Shown: positions 1 to 13,452 of the stretch, in pieces
How the letters are laid out: each line of letters begins with the position of its first letter
How positions within the stretch are numbered: position 1 is the first letter of the stretch
Assembly (NCBI GenBank): GCA_003864495.1
Contig: ML133401.1
Location: forward strand, 4,517,189 to 4,581,188
Reading direction: 5' to 3'
Origin: Nemopilema nomurai
Taxonomy: Eukaryota; Cnidaria; Scyphozoa; Rhizostomeae; Rhizostomatidae
Length of the DNA: 64,000 nt
The notes under the pieces: model-generated
What the model was told of the DNA's origin: nothing
Seen by the model: only the letters and a program-made list of their open reading frames with translations
Databases searched by the model: none
Translations under genes and position numbers: made by a program

Positions 1-169
1 AATCAACGCTATCGAGAAAAACATCGAGAAAATAGTTATTTCAGAAAACTTGTACATACTGTTTGATTTTGATTCTTCCAACAGTTGTCTCTTCAGCTGG
101 TTCCTTAAAGATTGTCTCAATCTGAAACGGAAGGATTTCATTGCTAGTAACAACTTACAAGGATGATTT

Positions 170-1124
170 GTGATTAGCAATCGACATATTACTAGAAAGC
201 CCTACCTTTGAGATTAGCAATCGACATATTACTAGGAAGCCCTAGATTTGAGATTAGAAATCGACATATTACTAGGAAGCCCTAGATTTGAGATTAGCAA
301 TCGACATATTACTAGGAAGCCCTACCTTTGAGATTAGAAATCGACATATTACTAGGAAGCCCTAGATTTGAGATTAGCAATCGACAATTACTAGGAAGCC
401 CTATTTGAGATTAGAAATCGACATATTACTAGGAAGCCCTAGATTTTAGATTAGCAATCGAAAAATTACGAGGAAGCCATATATTTGAGATTAGAAATCG
501 ACATATTACTAGGAAGCCCTAGATTTGAGATTAGAAATCGACATATTACTAGGAAGCCCTAGATTTAAGATTAGCAATCGACATATTACTAGGAAGCCCT
601 ACCTTTGAGATTAGCAATCGACATATTACTAGGAAGCCCTAGATTTGAGATTAGCAATCGACATATTACTAGGAAGCCCTAGATTTGAGATTAGCAATTG
701 ACATATTACTAGGAAGCCCTAGATTTAAGATAAGCAATCGACAGATTACTAGGAAGCCCTAGATTTAAGATAAGCAATCGACAGATTACTAGGAAACCAT
801 AGATTTGAGATTAGAAATCGACATATTACTAGGAAGCCCTAGATTTGAGATTAGCAATCGACATATTACTAGGAAGCCCTAGATTTGAGATTAGAAATCG
901 ACATATTACTAGGAAGCCCTAGATTTGAGATTAGCAATCGACATATTACTAGGAAGCCCTACCTTTGAGATTAGAAATCGACATATTACTAGGAAGCCCT
1001 AGATTTTAGATTAGCAATCGACAAATTACGAGGAAGCCATAGATTTGAGATTAGAAATCGACATATTACTAGGAAGCCCTAGATTTGAGATTAGAAATCG
1101 ATATATTACTAGGAAGCCCCAGAT
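170..1124. repeat. 40-bp tandem satellite array, about 24 copies
   Basis: A unit of about 40 bp, with core TATTACTAGGAAGCCCTA, repeats head to tail with few indels. Copies differ mainly at two positions: the start alternates between GATTAGCAATCGAC and GATTAGAAATCGAC, and the tail between CCTAGATTTGA and CCTACCTTTGA. A few copies are degenerate, around 390-420, 440-490 and 730-800. The array begins abruptly after ordinary sequence near 170 and ends near 1124, where the last unit decays into unique sequence. No open reading frame runs through it. It is a minisatellite or satellite with no visible coding role; arrays of this kind vary in length between individuals. Confidence 0.95.
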
Positions 1125-3253
1125 CCGAACCTTGACATGGAGATGGAATTCTAAAATAAGGAGATAAGACAAAACTGGCTTTTAGTGGACGGCCAACTCT
1201 TGGTATATAACGGTACAAACTTGGCTTATATGCCTATTTTCAATCAATGATGAAAGTTGCACAAGGAGTTGTGAACATGAGCCTGCTATTTTGTGTGACT
1301 GCATTTGATTTGCTCTATTTTCTCCTCAGTTTCCCACTGTCTTTTACATGCTTTAATTGACAAATGACGTATGCAGACAAGCAATCTAATTGGCTGAAAA
1401 CATTTTTCATCCTTGTTCGTGTGGCTGGGGTGACAATGTTTATGGCAGAGGAGTGAATGGCGAAAAACCCCTGTAGACCATGCCAGGACGCGAACAGACA
1501 AATCCAAATAAGGAGAGGCAGGAGACTGGGCCCTAGGGACTTGTTTTGTTGCAGCAACTGATACAAGTAGGCCTAGCGCCGCATAACTTATTATCGCATC
1601 AAAAAGAAGAATGAGGTTTAAAAATATGATAGACGTTAAGAAAGCATTTAAAAAATGAGTAAAAATATGAGGCAATAAAAATTAAACATCATTTAGGGCC
1701 TAGAAAACTAATTAAAACCAATTGTAAAATTGATGTCAATTCAACATGGCAGTCGATATCAAAATGGTAGCCAATAGTATAATCGTAGCCTAATGTTAAA
1801 TGGCGGCCAAAGGAGAAGAAGACTATGGAATCATCTAAGATTCTATGATTAGTGAGCGACCAACAGGCCAATCTTTGAACTCGAGTCTCTGTACATTTCT
1901 ACCTCGATTAAATGGAACCCCATCCTTACGAAGTTTCACCTCAATTCAAGCAATATTTTTGGAAGACATAGGATGGGACTGGTGATAATAAAGACCCCCA
2001 CTCACTTCGCTTGGCACGGGTATGGTCCTGTCAAACAAGATGCTGCTTCGCTTTGCGTTGACCCTGCCGTCCACGGATAACCGCATCAGCTTCCGGTTGA
2101 CGCTGAAGAAAAACAACAACTATATGAGGGAGCTTTAATTAAAATCAAATCGCACAAGATCTTTGCTATCGCTGCCAAAGATGACTGAAAAAAGTTATTC
2201 TACACACAACAAACAAACTAACTTCTATAAGTACGAAAAGAGTAAATAAGAGGAATTTTCATAATATATCATAAAATGTTAAGATCATGAATACGAGAAA
2301 CTATTAGACTTTAAAATACCTTGTGATGAGAATAATATGAAAATGAAAGATGCCGAGAATGAAGCGTATTTTCTTTACTTTCACTTTAGTGGACAAAGTG
2401 TTAAAATGGCATAAAAATGCATACAAATTTGATGCAAAGAAAGAAGGTCGAAAATATTGATAAAAACCGCCGTTTCACAAAGAAATGCTGCCTTTTTAGA
2501 AAGAATTTTAAGTCGCAAGGAAATGACGGAGGCAACTGATAAAGCAAATCATGTAAGCCCCAAGCGGGTGTGCAACCTTCATACTCGATATTGGTGTTGC
2601 TTTGCACATCTCAAGCAGCATGACACACAAGTGACTTCAAAAGATTCGATGGGTCACGAATTGGAAGCAAAATCTTAAGGGAATGTTCTCTATTGCGTCT
2701 TAATTAAAGGGTACTGAATTCTCAGATGCATTTTCATGTGCATTTGCCTTCGTTGCTGTTCGATCAAAGAGCAAATGGCTTAAAATCAGATGTATGGTGC
2801 AAAACTTCCAGATATTATAATTGGAAGTCTCACATTCCTATCCACCAATACAAAATGCACCCCGAAAACAAGTATGACCCTTTTGAAAACTAAAACACTT
2901 TCACTTGCACAGGCGCTTGCCAATAGGGGCTATTTAAAGACGTTCCACTACGACCAAGGCTTTATCTGATGTGTGTGTCTCCTCGGGATAGACACAAACG
3001 CGCAAAGGATCTTGGTCGAATTAGAGCCTTAAGCCAAACGACCTCGGGTTTCTGCCTGAACACGTGAGCGAACAGGTCAATCAAGAGCGAGCCTTCGAAT
3101 GCACGTTGATCCGATCGAGCGATGAGCGGTAAACGGCTGGAGTTGGATTAGGCAGATCCGCATTAGCGCCAACGGACTGGGATTCGCGCGCGCGGTCATC
3201 TGATGGTTGCTACTTGTAGCATCTGGTCGCATCAGTATGATCCGCAGACAGAG

Positions 3254-3364
3254 CGTTGCTAACTGGCGTGGTTGCTTGGCAACAATTGCGGCGTTGCCAA
3301 GTAGCGTGATTGCTTGGCAAAAATAACAGGGTGGGAGTGTTATCGGGTAGGAGAGGCTATATAA
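3254..3364 (+). promoter_or_regulatory. X-box-like direct repeats followed by a TATA-like box
   Basis: Two imperfect copies of a roughly 36-bp segment begin GCGTTGC and end TTGGCAA (about 3254-3286 and 3291-3325). The first contains GTTGCTTGGCAAC (3271-3283), an imperfect palindrome resembling the RFX X-box (GTNRCC/RGYAAC halves). TATATAA follows at 3358-3364. The segment lies in the GC-rich island of 2980-3380. No coding exon was identified downstream, so a promoter role is an inference from motifs alone. Confidence 0.25.
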
Positions 3365-5332
3365 TATCGGGGCGACGCATCCTAGCCTTTGTTTTAAAGG
3401 GGGGAGCTGAGAATTAATTGATCCAAGATGCTTTCAAAGCCACAGTGATCAAGGCTTCAAATGCTCAATTGAACATATTTGAATATCTTGTGTTTATTGC
3501 ACTAATTGCACTTATTGAAGTTTTTAACTTCAAAATCTAATATTTAGAAGTTAAAAACGAGTTTTCGCGTGTAGACACTGAATATTTCTGATTTCAAACA
3601 TTTATATGTGGAAACTCAAAAAGGCAAGATCGATATAGAGCAGGCTAGGTAAATTTAAATGGAGGCTAAAGCCCCCCAATCACTTTTCTTTGGGGCCAAT
3701 GCAAGCAATTCAGCTGTCAGAATAATGTGGCGTTAATATGTGACCAGGTTAATCTCAAGAAAGTTAATTAGGCGCCCGGCAACGGAACAACGAAAAAACA
3801 GCCCTCCTGTCTCTCTAGGGATGTATGTCATGGTGATGTGGTCCTTGAAAGTCTCCAGTGGCACAAAAAATCGAACCTTCCTTTTAAAATACGCCGTGGT
3901 TCGAAAACAAATGGTTGTTTGTTTAAAAGAGGGGCAACCTCCATAGAGAAGGGAACTGTTTTCTACTAATTATTCAAAGTGATGGAAGGTGCGCTGTGTG
4001 ATGGTGTGCATTAAAACAATGGAAAGCTCTTCGCTTCATGCATCATTAGATTGAATTATTGCTAGCACCATTTCAACCGAACTTTTTGAGAATTTGAGAA
4101 TTACTTGCTTTTGGTCACTTGCTATAAGCACTCATCAGCCCTAAGGCTGAGAAAAGGGCAGTCACAGGGGATACGAGCGAAAAGGCAACGGTAGGAATCC
4201 TCTTCAAAATATTTCGAGATGAAAAAAGCAAGAAAGAGTCCTCACTCCCACCAAGTAAAACTCAGACGATGTTTCTTTATGTATGCAAAAACACAGCAAT
4301 TGTCACATCGTTTCTACTGAAACACACTAAAAGCAACGCATTTGACTACTGTTACCATGATGCGTCTTTTCCAAACCATGTTGTCATGGCCGTTAAACAT
4401 TGCTGATCGTTAATTGTTAAAGTGTCGGTTATTTCTATGTCGCACCTGTAATTGTTTAAGCAACTGAAAAAATGCTTGTTCAAATTCAGAGCATGTTTGA
4501 TGATTTTGGAAATCGATGTTGGTGGTTACCAGTTTAAAAGAAACTATATTAAATAAATTAAATAACAGAGCCTGAAAATGCATGCAAGAACTTGTTCAGC
4601 GACAAACCAATGAATTTTTCAAACAATGATAGCTACAGACACCCTTCATAAACGGAAAAAGCGCACAGGGGAGACAATAAAAACTAGAGATTGGAATTTA
4701 TTTACCTGCGAAGACTACAAAAGCAGTAAAAAACCATTTTGATCGCAAGCACCTGCCTTCAACGTTATGAAAACAGATCTGTATGCTTTTTAATCACCAC
4801 ATGCCAAGCAAATACGTTAAAACATCCAGATCGTCAGCAAACTCCCAAGCAGCAAGAGAATGAATCTTTTCAAAGCATCTCCCAGGCTCACAACTTTAAA
4901 TTATCATAGTAGTTTTCCATTGCCTGGAAACTGTGGGGGTCTTGTCCAGCAATGCATATAGTGTGAGATTGCCAAATCAGAGTTCTGATCAACCAACAAA
5001 TCCTTTGATTTTCCACTGGTTAATTGTAAATCACGAACAAACTTGCACCAGGAAGTTGTCCTGCAAGTTCACTCGACTTGACGAAATGCAGCCAAGTTTC
5101 AAGCAAACCTTTCAAAATAATTGTCAGATACAGAACAAAAGCATTGCACATCAACACCAATGAAATCTGCTACAAGCGAATCCAGTTGTTAAAACACGTC
5201 TCGACAAATGTTTGTAGACCCGTGGAATGCTTTATCGACGAGAAATCACACGAGAAGAAAGGTCTGGTATGAAACAGGTAAACTGTACATCAAGCAAAGT
5301 ACTTTGTTCTCCGCGTGGTTTGTAGTGCGAAG

Positions 5333-5379
5333 TCACGTGACACACGAATCGACATTTTCATTCGAACAGGGTCACGTGA
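5333..5379. promoter_or_regulatory. two palindromic TCACGTGA E-boxes
   Basis: TCACGTGA occurs at 5333-5340 and again at 5372-5379, with starts 39 bp apart. This 8-bp palindrome is the preferred site of MITF/TFE-family bHLH-zipper factors and is also bound by other CACGTG binders. No gene was recognised next to it, so the target, if any, is unknown. Confidence 0.3.
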
Positions 5380-8300
5380 TCCCAGCAACCTGATCATTGA
5401 TCATTGAAACGAGCAAAACAAAGCGACACTTGGGTTTGAATAATTAACGCAGAAAGCGTGCTCCCCTTACTGAACTCCCATTGTTCAGTTGCACTGCACC
5501 TGTAAAACATCATTTGACCCTCTGGAGGTTCTTTGCTGCCGCAATTTACAAGTGAAGGCCGACTCAAAGCCTCAAATTAGCGCTAGCAGAATTGGGTCTT
5601 TATGAAGAACGCGCGCACTTTCGTTTTTGTGTAGAGATATCTAGGAAAGTCGCTTTGGCTAAACCGTGGCCAATTCACTGGTTTCGTTAATTGTCCCTAT
5701 TTTCACTTACGAAATTTGAAAATATTTTGCACTCAGACAATAACTTTCAAGTAAAGCTATGCTTCCATTACTCAATTTCAGAGTGTCTGCGTTTTGGAAT
5801 CATTCCGTTTTCAAATCTCTTCGCTCTCAACAGCATTTTCAAAAGTCTCTGTTTTGATGTCTCTTCTCTGTTAACAAACGCGCAAAGCCGAACACGGAGA
5901 CATTCCGCTCTTTTCGTGTAATGGAAACACGGCCTAAGTCTGGGAAATTGTAACATATTTAACAAGTGAATCGCTTTGATGGAAAACCGAAAGACAGCAG
6001 ACTTTCAAAAGCATGGCCCTCAGAAATTCTCCTTGCGTGCGGTCATTCGTCAGTAACTTCGCCGCCTACTCTGATATCTCCGTAGTGGTTTGCACGTGAT
6101 AGCTTACTACAGTCACAAGAGTGCCGAAAAGAAACAAATTCGGCGAGGGATAAGCAATGCCTTGCGTCTTCTTTATATGCAGGCCTAGAGGCACACTTCT
6201 GGGAATTTCCAGGGCTTCAATATTGTAGAAAATCTGCTTTGATGAAGCACTCTGTATTTCTTCATATGGATTTCTTATGAAAAGGCCAGTGGCGAGGGCA
6301 TTCTGAACAAATACTCCTTTTGAAAATTTCATGAAACGACCTGCATTATCATTTAATGTATGCATTATAAGCATCCTGGTTTACTGGACTTAATACCAGA
6401 AGAAATGTTTCTTTCTAAAAAACTTCAAAAAAGCAAAAATAGCAGAAATATACTTTTGCATTTTTCAGTCAATACAACAATCATACTTCTTCACGTCACA
6501 TCTTAACATCACTCGAATCAAAGTTTTCTCCATAATCAATGTGGAAAATGATTTTTTCACGTTTTGCGAATGCAATATGCTGTACTTTGTATGGAATATG
6601 CAAAAATTATTTTGTTTTGTTGTTTCAGTTGTGTCTGTAATTGGATCTCTTCCAGCACTGTAATTGAAGAAGAGTAATAATGGCACCACAGGGAACTAAG
6701 GAGAGACAACTCTCATCTCTCCAGGATCAATGTTCTGCTTCCTTTAGATTCAAATATTTGGAAAGGATGGTTGACGCTTGCTTAGAGATCGCATTTCCAA
6801 ATTTTACTGGGTGTCTCCTTGCAGTAAAAATAACCGCACTATTTCGTGGAATTTAGCGAGACGGCTCTAAGACAATATTGAATTCCATATCTCGCGAAAA
6901 ATCAGAACAGGTTTTCGAATAATGGGAGGTTTTAGTTGGGATGAAGTTGCGTCAAGAATGCTCTGCGTAAAAATTTTACGTTACAGAATGCACTGAAGTA
7001 AAAATAAATCACCTCTCTACGAGTCAGGGCTCAGTTTACGACGCCAGTCCTAGATTCATTTGACGATATTTAGAAGATGATCTTAAAGATTATCAAAAAA
7101 CTTCATGTTAATTGCCGGAATCAGCAGAATGCAGACAGCTGGCAGGAATGTAGACTTTTGGAATTATTGCACAAATAGTTTTTTTAGCTCACTGACTCTG
7201 ATAAGAACATGGTGATTGGACAGTATGAAATGGTGCATAGAATGGTCATCTCGGGTCTACAGAAATGCGGTACAAAAGCAGGAGGCAAAAAGTGTATTTG
7301 ATGCCAGTTGAAATGAAAGTTGTGTTCAACAAGCAAACCTCACACCAGACATCTCAGATCGTCTGCCAGATACTTCTTTTGGGTCGTTGGAGAATTCCAA
7401 AACGTTACCCCTTCCGTTGGCACGCCCTAATTTCCAATTCACCCAGGCCATTCGGTGCAAAACTTCCCAAGTGCACGTGAGGTTCAAACTTGAAAAAAGA
7501 GTAAAAATATTATTGGTACTCACGCTAACATTGAAGGGTCCAACTGACTCCCCTCGAGGGGAGGACTTTGATTGGCAGGTTCTCCTCCTTCCATTGAGAA
7601 AACAGCAACTGGAATAAATAATAAACAACAGTTCACGTGTATTCTACACCGACTGCTCAGGATGAACTAAAGCAAAGTGGAACCAAAATCTGTTCATGCT
7701 AGGCTTTAATGTCGACCAGCTGTTCCTTACATCAAGCTAAAATATTAATGCACTTGTAGTAATCTGTGCCAATATTTGCTAGCGTTAAGTGGGCCTAAGC
7801 GTTCCATTTCTGGCGACCATATTGCGTTTGCAGAATGAATGTCATTGCTAGAATTTGATTTACGTTATCATACAGGGAACATTAAAAAAGGTGAATCTGG
7901 AGAAAAATTGTTGATTAGCACATTAAAGCATGAGATCACAAAACAGAATGAAGAAAATTTAGGATAGGGGGAGAAGAAACTATTTTCGTGCGTGTCCAAG
8001 GGGGTGCTTGAGTTAAAGGTAGCCAAATCATGCATCCTTGTAAAATAACAGACCCGTCGGAATGGTCGGGGGGGGGGGGGGGTTGGTTGTGGAGCCCCCC
8101 TATATAATTGTCCAACTGCAGCATGTTCCCTTTTATAACGGTGCACTGAATGAGAAGGAATCAAATGGACAGCCCCCAAAAATGAATTTCGTTCCGAAGA
8201 GAAAGATAAAAGCGACAAAGGAAATGGGGCCACTATAGAACCCTCCATTCTCTAACCTTTTCCAAGGAGTAAATATCTCTTTGTGAATTGATTAATAATT

Positions 8301-8790
8301 CTACTTTAACTTAAGTCGGAAATTAAAGACGGTTCTAAAAATTAAAGATTTTACGGTAAGTCTAAAGGCAGCCTGCTTCCCTTTTGCCGGCTCTGTCTGC
8401 CACTGAAGGCAGAAAACTGCAGTCAACCAAACACGACATTTACAATGCAAACATGCGGAGCAAATCTGGAAAATTTGGAATGTGACTCCGAAATCCAGGC
8501 CTAAGTGATCTACCTGCCAGTGGGAAAGCATATTTAAACGCAACCAAAAAATTCATCAAGTCTAACAATTCGCTGGTAATCTACGTTAAGTCAAGACAAA
8601 GAATCAAACCTGTAACGCTTTACCTTTTCCCTACCAGTCACCGTTTCCACCAAAGATACTCCGTCACGAGTCCAGACAACGTGAGGCTCATACAAGTGTA
8701 CCAAAACAAAAGGTAGGAGGGAGGGCTCTAATCGGAAGAGATTTACTCAAGCTTTCGTCGAGTAAACAGAAAAACAAAATGAAGGATGCG

Positions 8791-8820
8791 CGTGAAGGAG
8801 GCCCGTGAAGGAGGCCCGTG
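8791..8820. repeat. short 13-bp tandem duplication
   Basis: CGTGAAGGAGGCC occurs twice in tandem, followed by a partial third copy. No other function is visible. Confidence 0.7.
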
Positions 8821-10145
8821 GTGATTACATCAACAACCTGTCACACTCAATGGCAGCGTGAATCAATTTGAGTTTCATGACCCATTCTGTGTTATAACAG
8901 GACAGCTTTTTGTACCTGAAAAGGGTTATTTTGCTTCTCTAACAACAACGACTATCATATTTGAAAGTCTATTAACTATTGTTGCCATCTCCTTTTTTGT
9001 TATTTCATTTGATCAGCTCTTAAGTGCGAAAACACCATCACAAACAGCGGCCTAAGTGTGAAAGTTTCCACACCACCGCTGAATGTATCACTGTTTTAAC
9101 AACATAGGCACTGACTAATACGAGAGTTCTCATGGTCACATGTTTACAATTTTTGCTCACGTGCTTTCCACATTGCATTGAGAATGAAATGCTGTTTAGT
9201 CAGTACCAAAACTCGGAGCTGAAACTGGAGCTTGTTCAAAAACTATCCAAATGTCAAGCTGAATTTTTACTTACGACCCTAGATGTTAACAATAATTTCA
9301 AAATTTCCAGCCAGAAAGCAAGCAAAAGGAATTTATAAACTGTAAAATCTCAGTGTTCGTTCCTGCAAACCCCTACGCACAAATCTGCAGCAAAGAGCTT
9401 CAACTGCTAAATTTATTTGGTGTTTGAAAGCTAGCTCTGATAAAGATTAAAAAAATCTTAAAGCATGTTTTATAATTTCTAAATAATATCGTTTATTGTG
9501 ATAAAACAAAGTAAATGTGTGTCTTAATATCAATATATCTATACAATATAGAGCTTATAATATGTACAAATATATGGGCAACAACGCATGGGCTCCGACG
9601 CAGGTTGGAAAGTGGAGGAACCAAGGGTGATTTTAACAATTGTAACAAAAGGTGTTTAAAAAAACTCTATTGTTTTACAAAAAAGTGAGGAGGCCATGGC
9701 TCCCCGGACCCCCTTCATCAGAGGCCCTACAAAACCTTTCCAATTTGTCCAGCATATGTAAACAGAGGATATAATTTGACTGACTTTTAGTCCTGTTTAA
9801 GTTGGGGTTGGGGTTAAGCAAATAGCTCTAGATATAGAAGGAGCCTTTGCAGTTTAAACATAAAGTAGCTACTAAGGGAACACTTCGCAAATGTTTACTA
9901 AAGCAGCAACCAAATTTCTTGTACAAAACATGTAAACCGATTAAGATTCATCGAAAATATAATGAAAATAAAAGAACACTATTTGAGTGTATTAGGTCAC
10001 AGTGGAAAGTGTTGGCTATAGTTGATCTAATTTTGCTTTTACGGCATCCGTAATTGATGAAAAAAGTTGCAGGACAAAAGTAAAAGAATCGTGGCCTCAT
10101 TTGCTCCCCACCGAGCGTGAAGAATAGGTAGTAATTCATTTACAA

Positions 10146-10190
10146 GAGCGCACAATTCAAGAAAAAAGAGCGCACAATTCAAGAAAAAAG
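10146..10190. repeat. 22-bp tandem duplication
   Basis: A 22-bp unit beginning GAGCGCACAATTCAAG and ending in an A-run occurs twice, directly adjacent. It looks like a recent local duplication. Confidence 0.8.
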
Positions 10191-11316
10191 AAAGTCGTAC
10201 TTGATTTAAGAGAAAGAGAGCAGTCGTATAATGTTAAAACAATATAAATAAAACAAATCACTTGTGGAAGATGCAAGCACTAAAACGACTTCCACTTGCA
10301 AAATATAGGCCTATCCTCATACTTTTGACCGTTGTAGACAGTCGGAAGGAGACCGACTCAGAAAATATAACGCACCTTTAAGAAGTTTCATGTCCTGCTT
10401 TCTACAGAAGGACCTGCCTAACTGCCTCTGGTATTTGTAGAGATGGCGGACTGTTGAAAGTTTATCGCTGTATCATCGCTGCCTAAGTGATAGCACTTGT
10501 AGTGATGGTGAACGGAAAACACCTTGTAGCTGCAACAAGCTGTTTGCAACGTCTGGATTCAGTTGGATACGGCGATATTGTTGGTGAGCTTGTGGGATGT
10601 CAAAGGCAATAGGAAGCTTTGTTGTTTTTTCAGTAAACAAGGATACAGAGGCCTTGCTCTGAGCGGCTAGGGAAGGCGATAACTAAAACAGTCTTGCAAT
10701 TATCTGACCGCAAGAAAAACCAGTGCAGCCTTCCTGATTGGACTGAAAAGATTGCATGGACTAAAAATGTTCACATTGCCTCGAAGTTATTCGCCAAATG
10801 TTATCTTTTATTCATGTGAATTTTTCACAAATGAAACACAAGTGTCAAAAGGCTGTTGCTATGCTTGTGTTGCAACTGTGTTGATTACGTGGTTATTGAA
10901 TATTGTAACTTTTTATTTACAATTTATGAACCAATTTTAACATCGCAATTATCATTGTGATAGATTTATCAAGAGAGTCTTGCACGGAGGTACATCTGGA
11001 GCCCCTGTGGAGAGAATTCATGGAACTGAGGAGGAGGAATAGTTTTGGCGAGTACTTGCGACCAAGCAGTTGTACACAAGCGAGCACAATATCAAAGCCA
11101 TGATAGTGTAGTGATCTCTTATTTACTTTACATTGCTACACCACGTCATCTTTCGTTCCTCAGCCTAGATTTGGCCATCTCAACACGTTTCTACACTAGC
11201 CCGCCCTGTCTCTACCGGCCCACAGTCAAACTTGAAAGGCAGGAATAGACTGGCAGTGCTAGTGTTTGAAAAGCTCAAGTACATTAACAGAGATGTCCCA
11301 GGCTGACATTCTAAAG

Positions 11317-11403
11317 AGCATCTTCGAAGCCGTTTCTCAAAAGCATCTTCGAAGTCGTTTCTCAAAAGCATCTTCGAAGCCTTCTCTCATAATCATCTTC
11401 GAA
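11317..11403. repeat. 25-bp tandem repeat, about 3.5 copies
   Basis: A 25-bp unit beginning AGCATCTTCGAAG and ending TTTCTCAAA occurs three times with one or two changes per copy, followed by a partial fourth copy. Each unit includes the palindrome CTTCGAAG. Confidence 0.85.
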
Positions 11404-11698
11404 TATAACATTTCAGAAAATTTACAATTGTAACATTTTTGCATGTAACACGTTATTCAGCAACATCAATAACAATTTAGTGGTTAAATTCGGAAGGTTT
11501 CATGTCGTGAAGAAATTTTACGCATGGAAGCAGTATTCAAAACTTTGTACAAATAGATATGCACGTTTAGCAAAAAATACTACAAGGTGTAGTTAATAGA
11601 AGAAGTTGAACAAAAAAGCAGACTTTGGCCTGTTCCACAGCCAGTTTAAGATAGTGACTTTGAATTGTGGTCTCGAGGAATTGAAATGAAAATACCAC

Positions 11699-12142
11699 AT
11701 GTGTTACCACTTTAGAATATTGCTATTATTATTGATGCTTTCAACAAATGATGTTGTTTCTTTGCAAGTATCTCGCCACCTTGGTCAAATGGCCACCAAA
11801 TGGAAACTTATCCAACACGTTGAGCTTTTAAAACAACAATTCGATCCCTACATTTGGTTCCAAGGCGCCTCAGGGGTCCTAGATGGGGTACTTCGGAGCA
11901 GGATGACCACTTCAGATAAAAGAACCCTCAGCAAGATGGTATGACTTATGAAATCTGAACTGCTAAAATACACAATGCAAAAATTTCCTCATTTACTTCC
12001 ACGTACTTATAAAGAAAACAGGATCGATTTAAACTCCAGATTTGGGATAAGTTTACTCAGACCTTATTCACGCAATGTCTACGCGGGCAATGTTTTGGAA
12101 GAAATACTTTGTAAAATAATAAAGGATAGTGTTTTGATTTGA
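11699..12142 (+). pseudogene. possible broken ORF, unrecognised
   Basis: One frame stays open from 11699 to 12142 apart from a single TGA at 11942-11944, and would encode about 146 residues. The composition is protein-like in the middle (WKLIQHVELLKQQF, PYIWFQG), and the segment after the stop contains RPYSRNVYAGNVLEEIL. The stop coincides with GGTATGA, which could be read as a splice donor (ATG|GTATGA), so this may instead be the end of an exon. I do not recognise the family. A decayed transposon ORF is an equally good explanation. Confidence 0.2.
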
Positions 12143-13337
12143 GAAAAATGACTTGCAACTTAAACATACAAATCCAGAGTTTGATCAAAGCTTGTAGATC
12201 TCTCCGCCCTCAGCTGTATGGAGCTTCATTTCATTATCATTTCAAAAAAGAAACTTCTATACGCCTTCGGTAAAAGGGAACAAGGGGTTTTCTCCCTTCA
12301 ATGCTGAAAGGGCGTGACATTACAAAGGGTCATTCTTCCGCCACGTGGATCCTCGTATATACTTCACCCTTAGGACCCGATGAAAACAACGCCCCCTTTC
12401 CTCTTAAGTGAAATCGGGATTTGATAACCCTGAGAACGGGCTAAATGGTCAAGTATAAGATACTGAGGTGGCCCTATACATTATGACACACAGTGTCTCT
12501 TGGTAACTCATCTTCCTTGTTGCAATACTCAGAAAGTGCGCAATATTAATCTGGCATAATATCATTTCATTCATAATATTTGTGTACTTGTGTGATATAT
12601 AGAACACGATGCTTCTACATGTATACAACTCTTTCTACATTACATCAGACACCATTTGGTATACAGCAAACAGTCATCTTCGTATTTCTGTAAACAACAA
12701 TTATGTAAAGAACGTCCACCCTAAAATCAGCTGATTTGCTTACTTTATGATAAGGAAATTTAAAATGCAGCTCACCTTAACTCAAGGGCAGCTTGTTTCT
12801 TTCATAATAGTCTCGCTCGAATTTTCTAGGCCGTAATTGCTTCGTGGGGTCTTTGAAAGGCGCAACCAAACTGAATTGCTTGATAACAGCCTAAATGCAA
12901 GGAAGACGAACAATTCACGTAACGTTCGAAACGGTGTGCTCAATCAAAACCCAGAAGCATTGGTTCGGGATTTCTTAAGGTTGGAAGCACATTGTCTTTA
13001 ACAGCAAAACAAATACGAGCAAACAAAACCAAGCTCCAAGTGGATTATCATTGTAACCACTATAATATGCATGCTAATCTGCATTCCTATGGTGACTCTC
13101 TGAGACATAATGGCCGGAGAATCACAATAACGAAGAAGAAAAAATGCCCCAGCCTGACGGTAGAGTAACGGTCGGTGATGGTGCGTCTTGCTATAGATTT
13201 ACGCAATAAAATCAGCAGTAGACGATTCAATGTGGAGGTTAATAATAACAGGTCCTAAGAGTTTGTGTACATATCAAAACAACAGTAGTTGGTGAAAAGA
13301 AATCTTCAGTGGATGATGTAATTTCATTATTTTGCAG

Positions 13338-13452
13338 GTTCTGATGCCAGCACTGTGGGTATCACAAGAAAATTCAGGCCGCTTCATCAGGTCTCTCCCT
13401 CTACCCCAAAGAAAAGATTTTGCCGACATTTTCTCCGCTAAACTGTTATACA
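13338..13452 (+). other. isolated exon candidate, unrecognised
   Basis: A pyrimidine-rich TTTTGCAG acceptor is followed by 115 nt open in one frame (it reads VLMPALWVSQENSGRF, continuing to AKLLY) and ends at a strong donor, ACA|GTAAGT. Sharp splice sites on both sides of an open frame suggest a real exon, but no partner exons or family were identified. Confidence 0.25.

Noticed and set aside
170..1124. CRISPR array
   Set aside because: The direct repeats are contiguous with no unique spacers, and the DNA is eukaryotic, so it is a satellite.
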